From Closterium sp. NIES-65 (lineage: Eukaryota; Streptophyta; Zygnematophyceae; Desmidiales; Closteriaceae), in assembly GCA_948144175.1 (NCBI GenBank), contig CANXME010002068.1, forward strand, positions 2,356,001-2,420,000: a stretch of 64,000 nucleotides of DNA, read 5' to 3'. The translations under genes and the position numbers were made by a program. Below the pieces are notes generated by a model, which had not been told where the DNA came from, ran no database searches, and saw only the letters and a list, made by a program, of their open reading frames with translations. Shown piece by piece: positions 1-10,778 of the stretch (its first letter is position 1; every line of letters starts with the position of its first letter).

Positions 1-238
1 TATAGGAAATTCTCAGCTTAATCCGGTCGACGGTCTGTACGATACGCTGCGCGACGTTCAAGGTACTCTTGTTATTTTGACTAAGTCATTCTTGATCCCT
101 CTCTCTACTATCTCGGACCCGAGGATAGGGGCTGGTCTTGTACCAGGCACCCAAGGACCCTTGGAGGTGACCCCGAGGAGAGGTTTTAAGTTTGATAAAG
201 TCTTAATAGCTTGAGTTTATTAGGCCCTTACACCAACA
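1..238 (+). repeat. 5' LTR of element A (3' end only)
   Basis: Matches the last 238 bases of the LTR ending at 7282 and ends in CCAACA directly before the PBS region. The upstream part lies outside the window. Confidence 0.93.
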
Positions 239-241
239 AGC

Positions 242-253
242 TGGTATCAGAGC
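242..253 (+). promoter_or_regulatory. Primer-binding site of element A
   Basis: TGGTATCAGAGC, the standard plant copia PBS complementary to the 3' end of initiator tRNA-Met, three bases after the LTR end. Confidence 0.92.
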
Positions 254-284
254 TGCGTTATAGTGATCCTCGATATAGGTAGCT

Positions 285-1100
285 ATGGCGGGCAACACCT
301 CGATGGGAGCTGGTGTATCTTCAGCCCAAGATCATAGCGGCAGCCATGATTCTGGTGTTTCAGCGCCAAGGGGAGCGCGAACAAACCAGGGCTCGCTGGT
401 CAAGGAGGTGCTGAAGAATTTCACCGTCGAGAAGTTCAATGGTGAGGGCTATGATGATTGGGCCTGGAAAATGCAACTATATTTCCGTCAGATTGGATTG
501 CTGAAACTAATGATTGGGGAGGAGCCTACACCGAGTGACCCCGCGCTGCAGGAAGATTGGGACGAGCGCTCCTCGGCTGGCTACTATTTGATGTCGCAGA
601 GTTTGGAGCTGAACCAGCGTCACCACGTCATGCACCTGCTGCCGGAGGTTGAGTACGGTCCGAAGGAGATTGGATTGCTGAAACTAATGATTGGGGAGGA
701 GCCTACACCGAGTGACCCCGCGCTGCAGGAAGATTGGGACGAGCGCTCCTCGGCTGGCTACTATTTGATGTCGCAGAGTTTGGAGCTGAACCAGCGTCAC
801 CACGTCATGCACCTGCTGCCGGAGGTTGAGTACGGTCCGAAGGAGTGGACCGTGTTGAAGGAGCTGCACGCCCCGACCTCTGTTGTTGCAACGTTGATGC
901 TGGAGAGGGAGCTGTCTGCGTTGCGGCTGAGCGAGGGAGAGCCGGTGCAACCTGTCCTGGACAAATTGCGCGACCTCTACGCAAAGTTGGCGACCGCGGG
1001 AATCACCTACCCGGAGCAGACCAAGTGCCTGAAGATGCTCTCGCTGCTGCCGGAATCGTGGCTTCAATTCACGAGCGGATTGAGCCTGCCGCAGAACTAG
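285..1100 (+). pseudogene. Gag N-terminal half of element A
   Basis: 271 codons from ATG to a TAG at 1098-1100. The text VEKFNGEGYDDWAWKMQLYF near residues 48-67 is the copia UBN2/DUF4219-type Gag start, and the LLPESW region near residue 260 is also typical. The next stretch (SSWTLEWVRTKILEEDFRR) continues in the same frame past the TAG, so the ancestral Gag-Pol was one frame and the TAG is a nonsense mutation. A 59-codon exact tandem duplication enlarges the capsid-like region. Codons look GC-biased like the rest of the window. Not functional as it stands. Confidence 0.88.
491..844 (+). repeat. 177-bp exact tandem duplication inside Gag A
   Basis: 491-667 and 668-844 read identically. The unit is 59 codons, so the frame is kept and residues starting IGLLKLMIGEE and ending EYGPKE occur twice. 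Identity points to a recent event. Confidence 0.95.
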
Positions 1101-4100
1101 AGCTCGTGGACACTCGAGTGGGTGCGGACAAAGATTCTGGAGGAAGACTTCCGTCGCCCCCAACTGAGGGGTGGAGACGACGGCAGCAGCGGCTATGGGA
1201 TGCAAGGAAGCCGACGTGGCAGAGGACGTGGCTTCGGTGGTGCTGGACGCGGTGCAAAAAAGGACGACGACTCCAACGACCAACAAGGAGGTACCGGTTG
1301 GGGTCGCGGTGCGAAATCTGGACATGGGGGCAAGTCAGGTGCTGGTGGCAAAATGAAAGGGAGGTGCTGGTATTGTGAGAAGGAGGGGCACCCCTGGTTT
1401 TTGTGCTATAAGAAACCCGATGGATGGACCCCCCAGAATCGTCACCAGGATGTCGGCGCGCGGAGGAACCATAAAAACAGCGCGAGCATGGTCGCCGATT
1501 CGTCCGACAACAACCCGAAGCGCAGTAGCGGTGCGGAAAAGATGAAGCAGCGCACCGCGGGCCAGTTCTTCCATATTGGAGAGCAAGGAGAGCAGGGGGA
1601 GCAAGAAGACGCCTCTGCCAAGGTTGGAGCAGAGCTGCACCCCCTGGATTATTGGGTGTTGGACATGGGCACTACTTGGACGATGACGCCGCACAAGGAC
1701 CTGCTGGACCACGTACGCGCTGCACCGATCAACGAGGTGTGCTCCACCTCTGGACACGCGCTGAAGGTGGCTGGTGCGGGACGAGCTGCATTTAAGGGAG
1801 CGGATGGCAAGCCGGTGGTGCTGCACGACGTTCTCCTCGTTCCTGAACTCAAGGCCAACCTCATCTCCCTCCGTAAGCTTGGCAAGGCTTGGGTGAGCAC
1901 TAGCACGGATGGGGCACGCATTTACAAGGGGCAGCTGGGCAATCGGGTGCTTTGGGATCTGCACGAGAGCACGGACGTGTACAGATCCATATGGCAGCTG
2001 CCGGCGTTGGCGTGGCATGGTGGGGGGCAGGCTGGAGAGGGGTCTGCATCCCAGGGGGAGTGCAATGCCGTTGGAGGGGTTGGTGTAAAAGTGTCGGCCA
2101 GATCTGGGGAGACAGATTGGGCAACGGCATACCGACGCTTGGGGCATGTGGCAATGCCCTTGTTGAAGCAGTTGGAGAAAGATGGAGCCGTTAAGGGTCT
2201 GAAGCTGAACGGACAGCCACCTGATGAGAATTGTGAAATCTGTTTGCTCTCAAAGTTTACCCGTTTCCCCTTCCATAGTGTGGCTGGCAGGAGCAAGAAG
2301 CCGTTGGAGCTGGTCCACATGGACTTGGTGGGGCCGCTGCCGGTTCAGGGACACAAGGGGGAGCGGTACTTTCTGACCATAGTGGATGACTGGAGCAGGC
2401 TTATGTGGGCATATCCGCTGAAGCAGAAGGACCATGCCGCCTCTACGATACGGGAAGATTGGCTGCCATTTGTGGAGAAGCAAGCGGAGTGTGTGGTGAA
2501 GCGGATTAGGACAGATCGGGGTGGTGAGTTCCTTGGAGCTGAGATGACGGCCTGGCTCAAGAAGCAGGGCATCTAGAGGGAGCTGACCACGGCTTAAACC
2601 CCACAGTCTAGCGGTGTAGCAGAACGGGCGAACCGGACAATTGTGGAGATAGCTAGGGCGCTGCTCATAGAATCTGGGCTAGGCAACTTGATGTGGCCCC
2701 ATGCTGTTCGGCACGCTACCGTCGCTAGGAACAGGGTACTCACCAAGGTTGGGGATGACTCGTGGGTGCCGTTGGAGAGGTGGCTTGGGAGGAAGCCGCC
2801 GGTGGACATGCTGAGGGTGTTCGGTTGCATGGCAGTCGCTCACGTCCCCAAGACCTACCGCAGTAAGTTGTGGGCAAGTGCAATCTGGTGTGTGCATTTG
2901 GGGCTGGCTGCTGAGAGCAAGGGATGGCTGCTGTGGGAACCTTCTAAGGGTGTGTTGTTTGACAGCAGGGATGTGAAGTTTGTTGAGGGCATGATGTATG
3001 GGAGGTGGGAGAAACAGCCGGAGGCCAGGGTGTCCCAGCAGATGGAGCAGATCACCATGCAGCTGGACCTGACTCCTAGTGTGTGGGAGGAAGGAAAGGA
3101 GGCAGCTGCAGAGGGCGGTGATGGAGAGAAGGTGCAGGAGGCACCTGCTGGTGGAGGTGATGGTGTGGAGACTAGCGGTAGCACTAGTGGAGCTGCTGGA
3201 TTTGAGGGGGGAGAGCAGCAGCAGGGAAAAACTAAGAAGCCGAAGGGTGTTGTTATGAAGGGAAGGGAGACACCCGTCTCCAGGCCAGGACGTACCCGTA
3301 TGGCTACTAAGAAGCTGACTGCAGGAGCTGATGTCGCAGAGCAGCAGCTTGGGACAGAGGAGGCATTGCTGATTCTACCGCATGGCTATGATCCGGATGA
3401 GGAGGATGAACCTGCCTACTGTTTTCTTGCCCCTACACCAGAGGAACCAGCTAGCATGGAGGAGGCATTAGCTGGACCAGATAGGGAGAAGTGGCTGGTT
3501 TCCAGGGATGCTGAGTACCAGAGCCTGCTAGAGAATGGGACATGGGAGCTGGTGGTGCTGCCTGAGGGGAAGAAAGCCATACAGTGCAAGTGGGTGCTAA
3601 GGATCAAGACCGATGACAAGGGACAGGTCACCATCTACAAGAGCAGGCTGGTGGCGAAGGGGTTTATGCAGAAGGAGAAGCGGGACTTCAATGAGATCTT
3701 TGCTCCCACTGCCAAACCCCGTACCCTCTGTGTCTTGTTGGCAGATTCAACTGTTAGTGGGAAATTCATCATTCAGATGGATATATCTACGACATTCTTC
3801 AATGGGATTTTAGAGGAGGACGTGTACATGACGCAACCGCCTGGGTATGAGGATGGTACGGGCAGGGTGTGCAAGCTGAAAAGGTCCATCTACGGCTTGA
3901 AGGAGGCGCCACACTGCTGGTACCAGAAGCTGGCAGCTGTTTTAGAGGAGATGGGATTCAGGACCAGCACCTGTGATGAGAGCCTCTTTCTCAAGGGGGA
4001 GGGGAAGAAGCTGGTGCTGTTTCTGGTCTATGTGGACGATATTCTTCTCTTTAGTAGCAGCATGAAGGAGATCCAGAAGGTGCAGCAGCAGCTGATGGAG

Positions 4101-4849
4101 AACTTCAAGTGCAAGAACCTTGGGGAGGTAAAGTACTATCTCGGGATGCATGGGGAGAGGGATTTGGATCACAGGTGGTTGAAGCTGCACCAGGAGAAGT
4201 TCATCAAGGAGCTGGGGGAGAAGTACGGGATTGAGAATGAGCGCAAGGTTGCAACTCCCCTGCCAGCAGAATTCAAGCTTGTGAAAGCTGCAGAGGATGA
4301 AGGGGTTGAAGCCAAGGAGCAGCAGCAATTTCAGTCCTTGGTGGGCAGCCTCTTGTATGCAGCAGTTCACACAAGGCCCGACATCTCTTTCTCGGTTGGG
4401 CAGCTGGCCAGGGTGGTGCAGAATCCATCAGAGGAGCAGGTGGATGCAGCTGAGCGTGTGGTGAAGTATCTGAACTCTCACCAAAGCATTGGAGTTCAAT
4501 ACTCCGCATCTGCACAGGTGAAGCAAAAAGGGGTTGAGGTGCTGAAAGAGAAGGGGGAGAGGCTTGGAGAAGGCAAGCTCTTTCTCACTTGCTTTACCGA
4601 TGCTACGTGGACCTCTGAGAAGGAGGATTCCTCATCTGTGGGAGGAAATCTACGTAGTTGGAGGAGGACCTATAAGTTGGAGGTCAAAGAAGCAGACGGA
4701 GACAGCACTCTCTTCTGTGGAATCAGAGTACATGGCGATGTTTCATGGGGTGAAGGAGGTCATTTGGCTAAGGAGGCTGTTAGGGAGATTGTCCAGGAGC
4801 AAAAGGTTGCTACGCCGCTGTTTTGTGATAGCAAGGGAGCTCTTGGGAT
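1101..4849 (+). pseudogene. Gag C-terminus and Pol of element A, broken
   Basis: In the same frame as Gag: zinc knuckle CWYCEKEGHPWFLC (CX2CX4HX4C, about 1365-1406); protease site degenerated to LDMGTT, so the catalytic D-S/T-G is lost; GAG-pre-integrase and integrase with HMDLVGPLP and RTDRGGEF; then stops at 2574-2576 and 2595-2597 inside integrase; then VAERANRTIVE carrying the catalytic Glu. RT follows with QMDISTTF and YVDD (about 4030-4041). RNase H starts at LTCFTDATW, but a frame change near 4640 and a return near 4765 break it. At DSKGALG the sequence runs into a reversed LTR. Clearly a dead copy. Confidence 0.9.
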
Positions 4850-5942
4850 TGTTGGTGTAAGGGCTTAATAAATTCAAGCTATTAAGACTTTATCACACTT
4901 AAAAACCTCTCCTCGGGGTCACCTCCAAGGGTCCTTGGGTGCCTGGTACAAGACCAGCCCCTATCCTCGGGTCCGAGTTTGTAGAGAGAGGGATCAAGAG
5001 GGACTTCGTCAAAACAGCAAGAGTACCTTGAACGTCGCGCAGCGTATCGTGCAGACCGTCGACCGGATTAAGCTGAGAATTTCCTATATCGAAGCTCACT
5101 CTAAGAGCTTTAAAATAAGCCAAGTTGCCTCGCGAAAAGTTTTGCTATTACGAAGTTATGGCTCGGACAGCGTTAGCCTAGCGTTGGAGTGCTAGCGTAC
5201 TAGCGTTGACTCGGGTAGCATTCCGCCGTTGCACTGCGTAGAAAGGAAATTCCAGCGAGGAAGGAATTTGCTTGAATCAATTTCACTATATTCAGGTACA
5301 AACAGAGAAGGAATAAATAGCTCTAGCTAGCAAGGACCTTGGGAATCAACCTGGGAACAACCAAGGATGATCCCAAATAATTCCAAGCAACAGAACCAAC
5401 CTGGCTGGACAAAATAGCAGGTGGTAGGTTGGTGAACAACCTCTGATTCTGTTTTTCCAACCTGGGAAAACAACAACCAGGTTCAGGTCCTAAAAACAGA
5501 ACCTGTTTTGTCTTTGCCCAACCAGCCAAATGCTGGTTCCGCTGGTTTCCCCTGGCCCTGTAGCATGCAGATACAGACAAACAACATCCAACCTTCACCT
5601 AAATTGTACCCCTATAGTGCCTGCCCTGCTACACTATAGTGAACCAAACAAAACAGTACAATTTCGAGTTGGATAGAACTGAATCTGCGCAATCAAGTAA
5701 GCCGAACCGCAAAGCTTCCATCTTGGGTTCCTTTGCGAGCTCGTCCTTTCTGCTTGTACTGTTCATAGTGCGTACATTGTTATGCCGAAGCGCACATTGT
5801 ACGAGTACCTGCAAATGCTTCAAGCAAAATTGCGAAAGCAAACAAACACACGAACATACCATTCACGCGCAAATGCATTCGCACACACATACTCGTACAA
5901 ACAGACGGCAGGATGTCGTGCAATGTGAATTTGCACCCAACA
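4850..5942 (-). repeat. Solo LTR of family A, reversed, inside A's RNase H
   Basis: This 1093-bp stretch is the reverse complement of the LTR at 6189-7282, from TGTTGG to CCAACA. The flanks are GGGAT (4845-4849) and AAGAT (5943-5947), a plausible but imperfect 5-bp target duplication. The coding sense resumes directly after it. It is either a solo LTR left by a nested insertion or a recombination product. Confidence 0.9.
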
Positions 5943-6146
5943 AAGATGGCCAGGAACGCTGTGCTTCATGGGCTGAACAATCACATGCGTATCAAGTGGC
6001 ACTGGTTGCGTAAGGAGGTGAAGAGGGGGACGGTGAATCCGATCTACATCAAGACTCACCAGCAGCCAGCAGACTTCCTCACCAAGAGGCTTGCGGATGA
6101 GCCTCATTGGCGTTGTGTGCGGATGAGTGGAATGAGCATGAACTAG
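5943..6146 (+). pseudogene. RNase H C-terminal tail of element A
   Basis: After the reversed LTR the frame reads MARNAVLHGLNNHMRIKWHW and then THQQPADFLTKRL, the usual end of copia RNase H, followed by TAG at 6144-6146. It joins the segment ending at 4849. Confidence 0.88.
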
Positions 6147-6174
6147 TATGGAATGATGGGGATGCAGCCGGCAG

Positions 6175-6188
6175 GCTGAGGGGGAGTG
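6175..6188 (+). promoter_or_regulatory. Polypurine tract of element A
   Basis: GCTGAGGGGGAGTG directly before the 3' LTR start TGTTGGG, the place and composition expected for plus-strand priming. Confidence 0.88.
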
Positions 6189-7282
6189 TGTTGGGTGCAA
6201 ATTCACATTGCACGACATCCTGCCATCTGTTTGTGTGAGTATGCGTGTGCGAATGCATTCGGTTGTGAATGGAATGTTGGTGTGTTTGTTTGCTTTCGCA
6301 ATTTTCGCTTGAAGCATTTGCAGGTACTCGCGCATTATGCGATTTGGCACAACATTGTACGCGCTATGAACAGTACAAGCAGAAAAGTTGAGCTCGCAAA
6401 GGAACCCAAGATGGAAGCTTTGCGGTTCGGTTGAATTGATTGTGCAGATTCAGTTCTATCCAACTCGAAATTAACTGTTTTGTTTGGTTGACTATAGTGT
6501 AGCAGGGCAGGCACTATAGGGGTACAATTTAGGTAAAGGTTGGATGTTGTTTGTCTGTATCTGCATGCTACAGGGCCAGGGGAAACCAGTGGAACCAGCA
6601 TTTGGCTGGTTGGGCAAAGACAAATCAGGTTCTGTTGTTTAGGACCCGAACCTGGTTGTTGTTTTCCCAGGTTGGAAAAACAGAACCAGAGGTTGTTTAC
6701 CAACCTACCACCTGCTGTTTTGTCCAGCCAGGTTGGTTCTGTTGCTTGGAATTATTTGGGATCATCCTTGGTTGTTCCCAGGTTGATTCCCAAGGTCCTT
6801 GCTTGCTAAAACTATATATTCCTTCTCTGTTTGTACCTGAATATAGTCAATTTTGATTCAAGCGAATTCCTCCCTTCCTGGAATTTCGTTTCTACGCGGT
6901 GCGACGGTGGAATGCTACCCGAGTCAACGCTAGTACGCTAGCACTCCAACGCTAGGCAAACGCTGTCCGAGCCATAACTTCGTAATGGCAGAACTTTTCG
7001 CGAGGCAACTTGGCTTATTTTAAAGCTCTTGGAGTGAGCTTCGATATAGGAAATTCTCAGCTTTATCCGGTCAACGGTCTGTACGATACGCTGCGTGACG
7101 TTCAAGGTACTCCTGTTATTTTGACTAAGTCATTCTTGATCCCTCTCTCTACAATCTAGGACCCGAAGATAGGGGCTGGTCTTGTACCAGGCACCCAATG
7201 ACCCTTCGAGGTGACCCCGAGGAGAGATTTTAAGTTTGATAAAGTCTTAATAGCTTGAGTTTACTAGGCCCTTACACCAACA
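6189..7282 (+). repeat. 3' LTR of element A
   Basis: 1094 bp, TGTTGG...CCAACA. Its end matches 1-238, and its reverse complement matches 4850-5942. Copia B sequence starts at 7283. Confidence 0.93.
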
Positions 7283-8169
7283 GTAGTGGGGCGAAGAGGA
7301 TGAGGGCGGAGGTTAGAGAGCAAAGTGGCATGGAGAAGAGCATAGCTCCAAAGAGAGTGAGAAGGCAGCGAATAATTTCCATGAGAGTGCGATTGTGTCT
7401 CTCAGCAGCCCCATTCTGCTCTAAGGAGTGAGGAAGAGTGGAGGTCTTGCGAATGCCAAGAGATTCACAGTAAGAGGAGAGGGAGTGATCAAAGAATTCG
7501 CCACCACCATCGGAATGGGAAGCGGGCGACAGGACGCTTAAAACGTAGACGAGCCTGCTCAACCCAGCGAATGATGAGGGAGGGAGCGTCAGATTTGGCA
7601 CGGAGGGGATAGACAGTTGCAAAGCATGAGTGGTCATCAACCAAAAGCAGAAAATATCGATGACTCTGATGAGAGGCAGTAGGTGAGGGACCCCTGAGGT
7701 CCATGTGAACAAGGTCAGGGGGTTGGGGAGAGGCAGAGGGAGAAGAGGGATGAAGTGACTGGGAGAGTTTGGCCTGGACACATGGGATGCATGGAGGAGC
7801 AAGAGAGGGGGGAAGGGAGGGGAGGCCATGAAGAAGCTTAGAAGAGACCATATTGCGAAGAAGGGGAAAGTTGGGGTGGCCAAGTCGATGATGAAGGAGA
7901 AGGGTAGGTTGAGTAAGAGAGCGACAGTCGCAAGAGGGAACGGCAGGGGCAGAAGAGGAAGAGGCATGATGGGCAGAATGGGGAAGAGAGACACGAAGAG
8001 TGTAAAGGCGAGTGATTGGAGAAAGAGTGAAGCGTGCAAGATGGCGGTTGCGGTGATAGAGATTACAGTAGATGTCACATTCAGGAAAGATGGCTCGCAC
8101 ACAAAGACGTTGAAGAGCAGAGAGAGAAAGAAGGTTGTGGCGGCAGGAAGGAATATAGAGGCCAGTCAC
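7283..8169 (-). pseudogene. Integrase of element B, frameshifted and truncated
   Basis: Reading leftwards: LLLHHRLGHPN and CIPCVQAK give the HHCC zinc-binding domain; LVHMDLRGPSP carries the first catalytic Asp; YFLLLVDDHS follows. A frameshift lies near 7490, after which SDGGGEFF (second Asp) and LEQNGAAERHNRTL (Glu) appear in another frame. The sequence stops at element A (7282). Degenerate copy. Confidence 0.85.
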
Positions 8170-9368
8170 AGCACCAAAAGGGGCAGGTAGGACAGGGAAG
8201 AGAAGAGGTAGCGGTGCAAGGCATGGTCATGGTATCCCCTGCCCCTTGAATGGAGAGGGGACGGGGAAAAGAGCGATGTACACCAGCATCACGAAAGACA
8301 GAGTCAGTAGCACCACTGTCAAGAACAAACTCAAGAGTGCGAGGGAGGGAAAGAGCAGCAGCTGTGGGACCAAGACACCGAGAATCATTGCCATTAACAG
8401 AAGGAGCGAACATCATGGCAAAACAAGGGTCCATAAGGGGAGAAGCCCCCAGAATGCTATCCTGACTAGGCATAGTCACACTGAGAGCAGATGCCTGAGC
8501 ACACGTACCAGAGTCGGTGGCCGCAAGGACCGCCTGGGCAGAGGACTGGCGACGCCGACGAGAGAGTTGGAGCCAGTTGGGAGGGCGACCAGTGTTGCCA
8601 GCGAGGAACCAGTCATCGGTGAGCTTCTGGAAGCAGGAGGAGGTGGGATGATTGGTACGACCGCAGGGCTGACCCTTGCGGGGCCCCTGGCGCATGATGT
8701 AGGTGCAGGGAGGAAAGGTGTTGCGAGGGCGAGAGGAAGCAGCGGCAGCAGTGGTGGTGGAGAGAGGAGGAGGGACAGAAGAGGATGTGACTGAAAGCGC
8801 TCGTTGAGATAGCTGAGAAGTTCCTTGGCATAGCAGATGTGCAAGCACTGAGGGAGAAGAGTTGGAGGGAGGCAGGCAAGGATGACCTGACAGGCACGTG
8901 CATTGGCAACTTGCCAGTCAGCGAGAAGATCAGAGTGAGATGGAGCAGAGGAAAGGGGCGTAGACGCAGAGCGGAGAGAAGGGGCAGCGAGGTGCTCAGT
9001 GAGGCGCTTGCGGGTGCTCTCGAGGGACTCAGCAAGAATACGAGCTAAGTCGCGGGCAGCAGCATTGTCAGGAGCAGCTGTGGCGGTGGCTTGCGCCGTA
9101 GTCACAAGCCGCTCAGTTTCAGCAATGGCAGCACGGAGGCCATCAGCAAAGGGTCAGAGGAGGAAGAGGTGGGTGCAGAGGGAGAGGTAGAAATGGCACC
9201 AGAACCACTCTGCTGAGTGACAAACCAGAGGTTAAAGCCACTCACGAGGGTGCCATACAGCGTGCGCTTAAGACAGTTCAGCCAACTGGGGAAGTTGACT
9301 GCACTGCCATTGGGCGCAAGCTGAAGGACCAGCAGAGGGAGGGAGGGGAGGGCGAGAGAGGTCGCCAT
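8170..9368 (-). pseudogene. Gag and protease of element B, frameshifted
   Basis: Starts MATSLALPSL at 9368 with SWLNCLKRTLYG, a copia-like Gag start. At least three frames are needed to follow Gag. A finger of the form C-x13-C-x4-H-x4-C lies at 8633-8707 (CTYIMRQG...CGRTNH...C). The protease motif LEFVLDSGATDS lies near 8300. This finger type is shared with the E/F/H/I clade but not with A. Confidence 0.8.
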
Positions 9369-9435
9369 GAGGAGGAGGAAACAGCTACAGAGCAGATGTG
9401 GGGAGAGGTATAAGAGGCGGAGGAATAAGGGCGGG

Positions 9436-9777
9436 GTAGTCTGCTGCTAAGCCGCTGAGGGGAGAAACAAGAGGAGTGAAAGTGGCGGAGTAGTCTGCTG
9501 GTGAGCTGAAGCGGGGAGAAACCAGAGGAGGAGGGAAAATGGCGGAGTAGTCTGCTGCTGCGCCGATGAGGGAAGAAACCAGAGGAGGAGGGAAATTGGA
9601 GGAGTAGTCTGCTACTGCGCCGATGACGGGAGAAACCAGAGGAGGAGGGAAAATGGCGGAGTAGTCTGCTGCTGCGTCGATGAGGGGAGAAACCAGAGGA
9701 GGAGGGATAGCGGCGGAGAAGTCTGCTGCTGTGCCGCTGAAGGGAGAAACAAGAGGAGGAGGGAGAATTGTGAAGAG
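9436..9777 (-). repeat. 57-bp minisatellite in leader of element B, six units
   Basis: Units start near 9436, 9490, 9547, 9604, 9661 and 9718 with the core GTAGTCTGCTG; the first interval is 54 bp and the others 57. On the minus strand one frame reads a 19-residue period (PPPLVSPLIGAAADYSAIF and variants) without stops, but it lies upstream of the Gag start, so coding is unproven. Confidence 0.85.
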
Positions 9778-10514
9778 TGTGCAGTTGAGCAGTTGAGAGG
9801 AGCATGTTGAGGAGGAGGGAAGGTGTGGAGGAACAACAGCTACACAGCACAATCAGCTACCAGCTGCAGCAGATAAAGAGAGAAAAGAGGTGGAGGAGGG
9901 GTGAGATAGTGGAGAGGGAACTAGTGGGAGAGAGGAGAGGAGGAGGGTGAAGGGGCGGATTGTGGGAAGGGCAGGGCGCGCCACAAGGAGCTGCGAGCCG
10001 CAGCAGATGGGGAGAGAAAATAGGAGGAGGAAAAGGTGAGGTAGTGGGGGAAGCACAAAGGAGAGACGGAAGGAGGAGGAGGGTGAGGGAAGGGGCGGAT
10101 TAAGGAAGGGCAGAGCGCGCCGCAAGGAAGGGCAGGCGTGCACGCTGCTGGACGGTGCTTAGCGTGCGCGGCGGCGGGAGCGCAATGCGCGCGCGACGAG
10201 ACAGAGTGGGGGGGGGGGGGGGGCGGCTGAGCGCGCTACGGGCGGAAATCGGCGGGCTACCATCCGAAACGCGAGGAGGAGGAAGCGGGATGAAGAGAGA
10301 AGGTGCGGGCGGATAATCTGAACGGTAGGGAGACGCGCTTCGGACTAGATTAGGGCACTCGAGCGAGTATAACGAAGAGAACCGCATGGATGCTAAGAGT
10401 GAGAAGAAAGAAACGAGAGGAAAGAAAAAAAAAATGTATAGCTAGGTAGCGCGGAAACGGAAGGGCCGGAGATTATCTAAGCAATACGGATAAATATGAA
10501 ACGCCTAGGACTAC
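9778..10514 (-). other. Leader of element B
   Basis: About 740 bp between the PBS and the minisatellite, purine-rich on the plus strand, with a G-run near 10207-10222. I see no protein motif or RNA gene here. Confidence 0.6.
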
Positions 10515-10527
10515 GCTCTGCATACCA
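10515..10527 (-). promoter_or_regulatory. Primer-binding site of element B
   Basis: The minus strand reads TGGTATGCAGAGC directly after the LTR end TTAACA, a one-base-longer version of the plant copia PBS. Confidence 0.8.
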
Positions 10528-10778
10528 TGTTAAGATGAGAGGAGCCATGGATGGCGAGATAGTTAGGTAGGGTCAAAAAGTTGCACTAGGAATAAAATGT
10601 CGAGATACAAAAGAGAGAGGGTTGGAAACCCTAATTGAACCTAGGGTATGTTCGGTTTGTACTAAGAACTATAAAATGAACCTAAAATAAACTTGAATGC
10701 GCAACTCTCTCTAAGCTCGGAGAAATAATATAAGAACACCAAAATAAATACCAGAGCCAGCTCAAGCCTACTCCAACA
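10528..10778 (-). repeat. 5' LTR of element B
   Basis: 251 bp; the minus strand reads TGTTGGAGTAGG...ATCTTAACA. Placed by the adjoining PBS and by the abrupt start of element C coding sequence after it. The partner LTR is outside the window. Confidence 0.78.

Larger units (their letters stand above)
1..7282 (+). mobile_element. Ty1/copia element A, cut by window edge
   Basis: A copia retrotransposon in the order 5' LTR end, PBS, Gag, protease, integrase, RT, RNase H, polypurine tract and 3' LTR. The 5' LTR piece and the matching part of the 3' LTR differ at about ten sites, so the insertion is not recent. A is a different lineage from the other copias here: its LTRs are about 1.09 kb and its Gag has a canonical CCHC knuckle. 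It is inserted into the integrase region of minus-strand copia B, which resumes at 7283. A reversed LTR of A's own family interrupts its RNase H region. Confidence 0.93.
7283..10778 (-). mobile_element. Ty1/copia element B, 5' part
   Basis: Minus-strand copia with a 251-bp 5' LTR (10528-10778), PBS, a long leader, Gag, protease and integrase up to the point where element A is inserted. The RT half must lie left of the window. B is itself inserted into the RT of element C; the bases after its LTR are CCCAG (10779-10783), a likely target-site copy. Confidence 0.88.

Noticed and set aside
242-253. tRNA genes near the PBS sites
   Set aside because: Only 11-13 bases match tRNA-Met; no cloverleaf could be found at any PBS.
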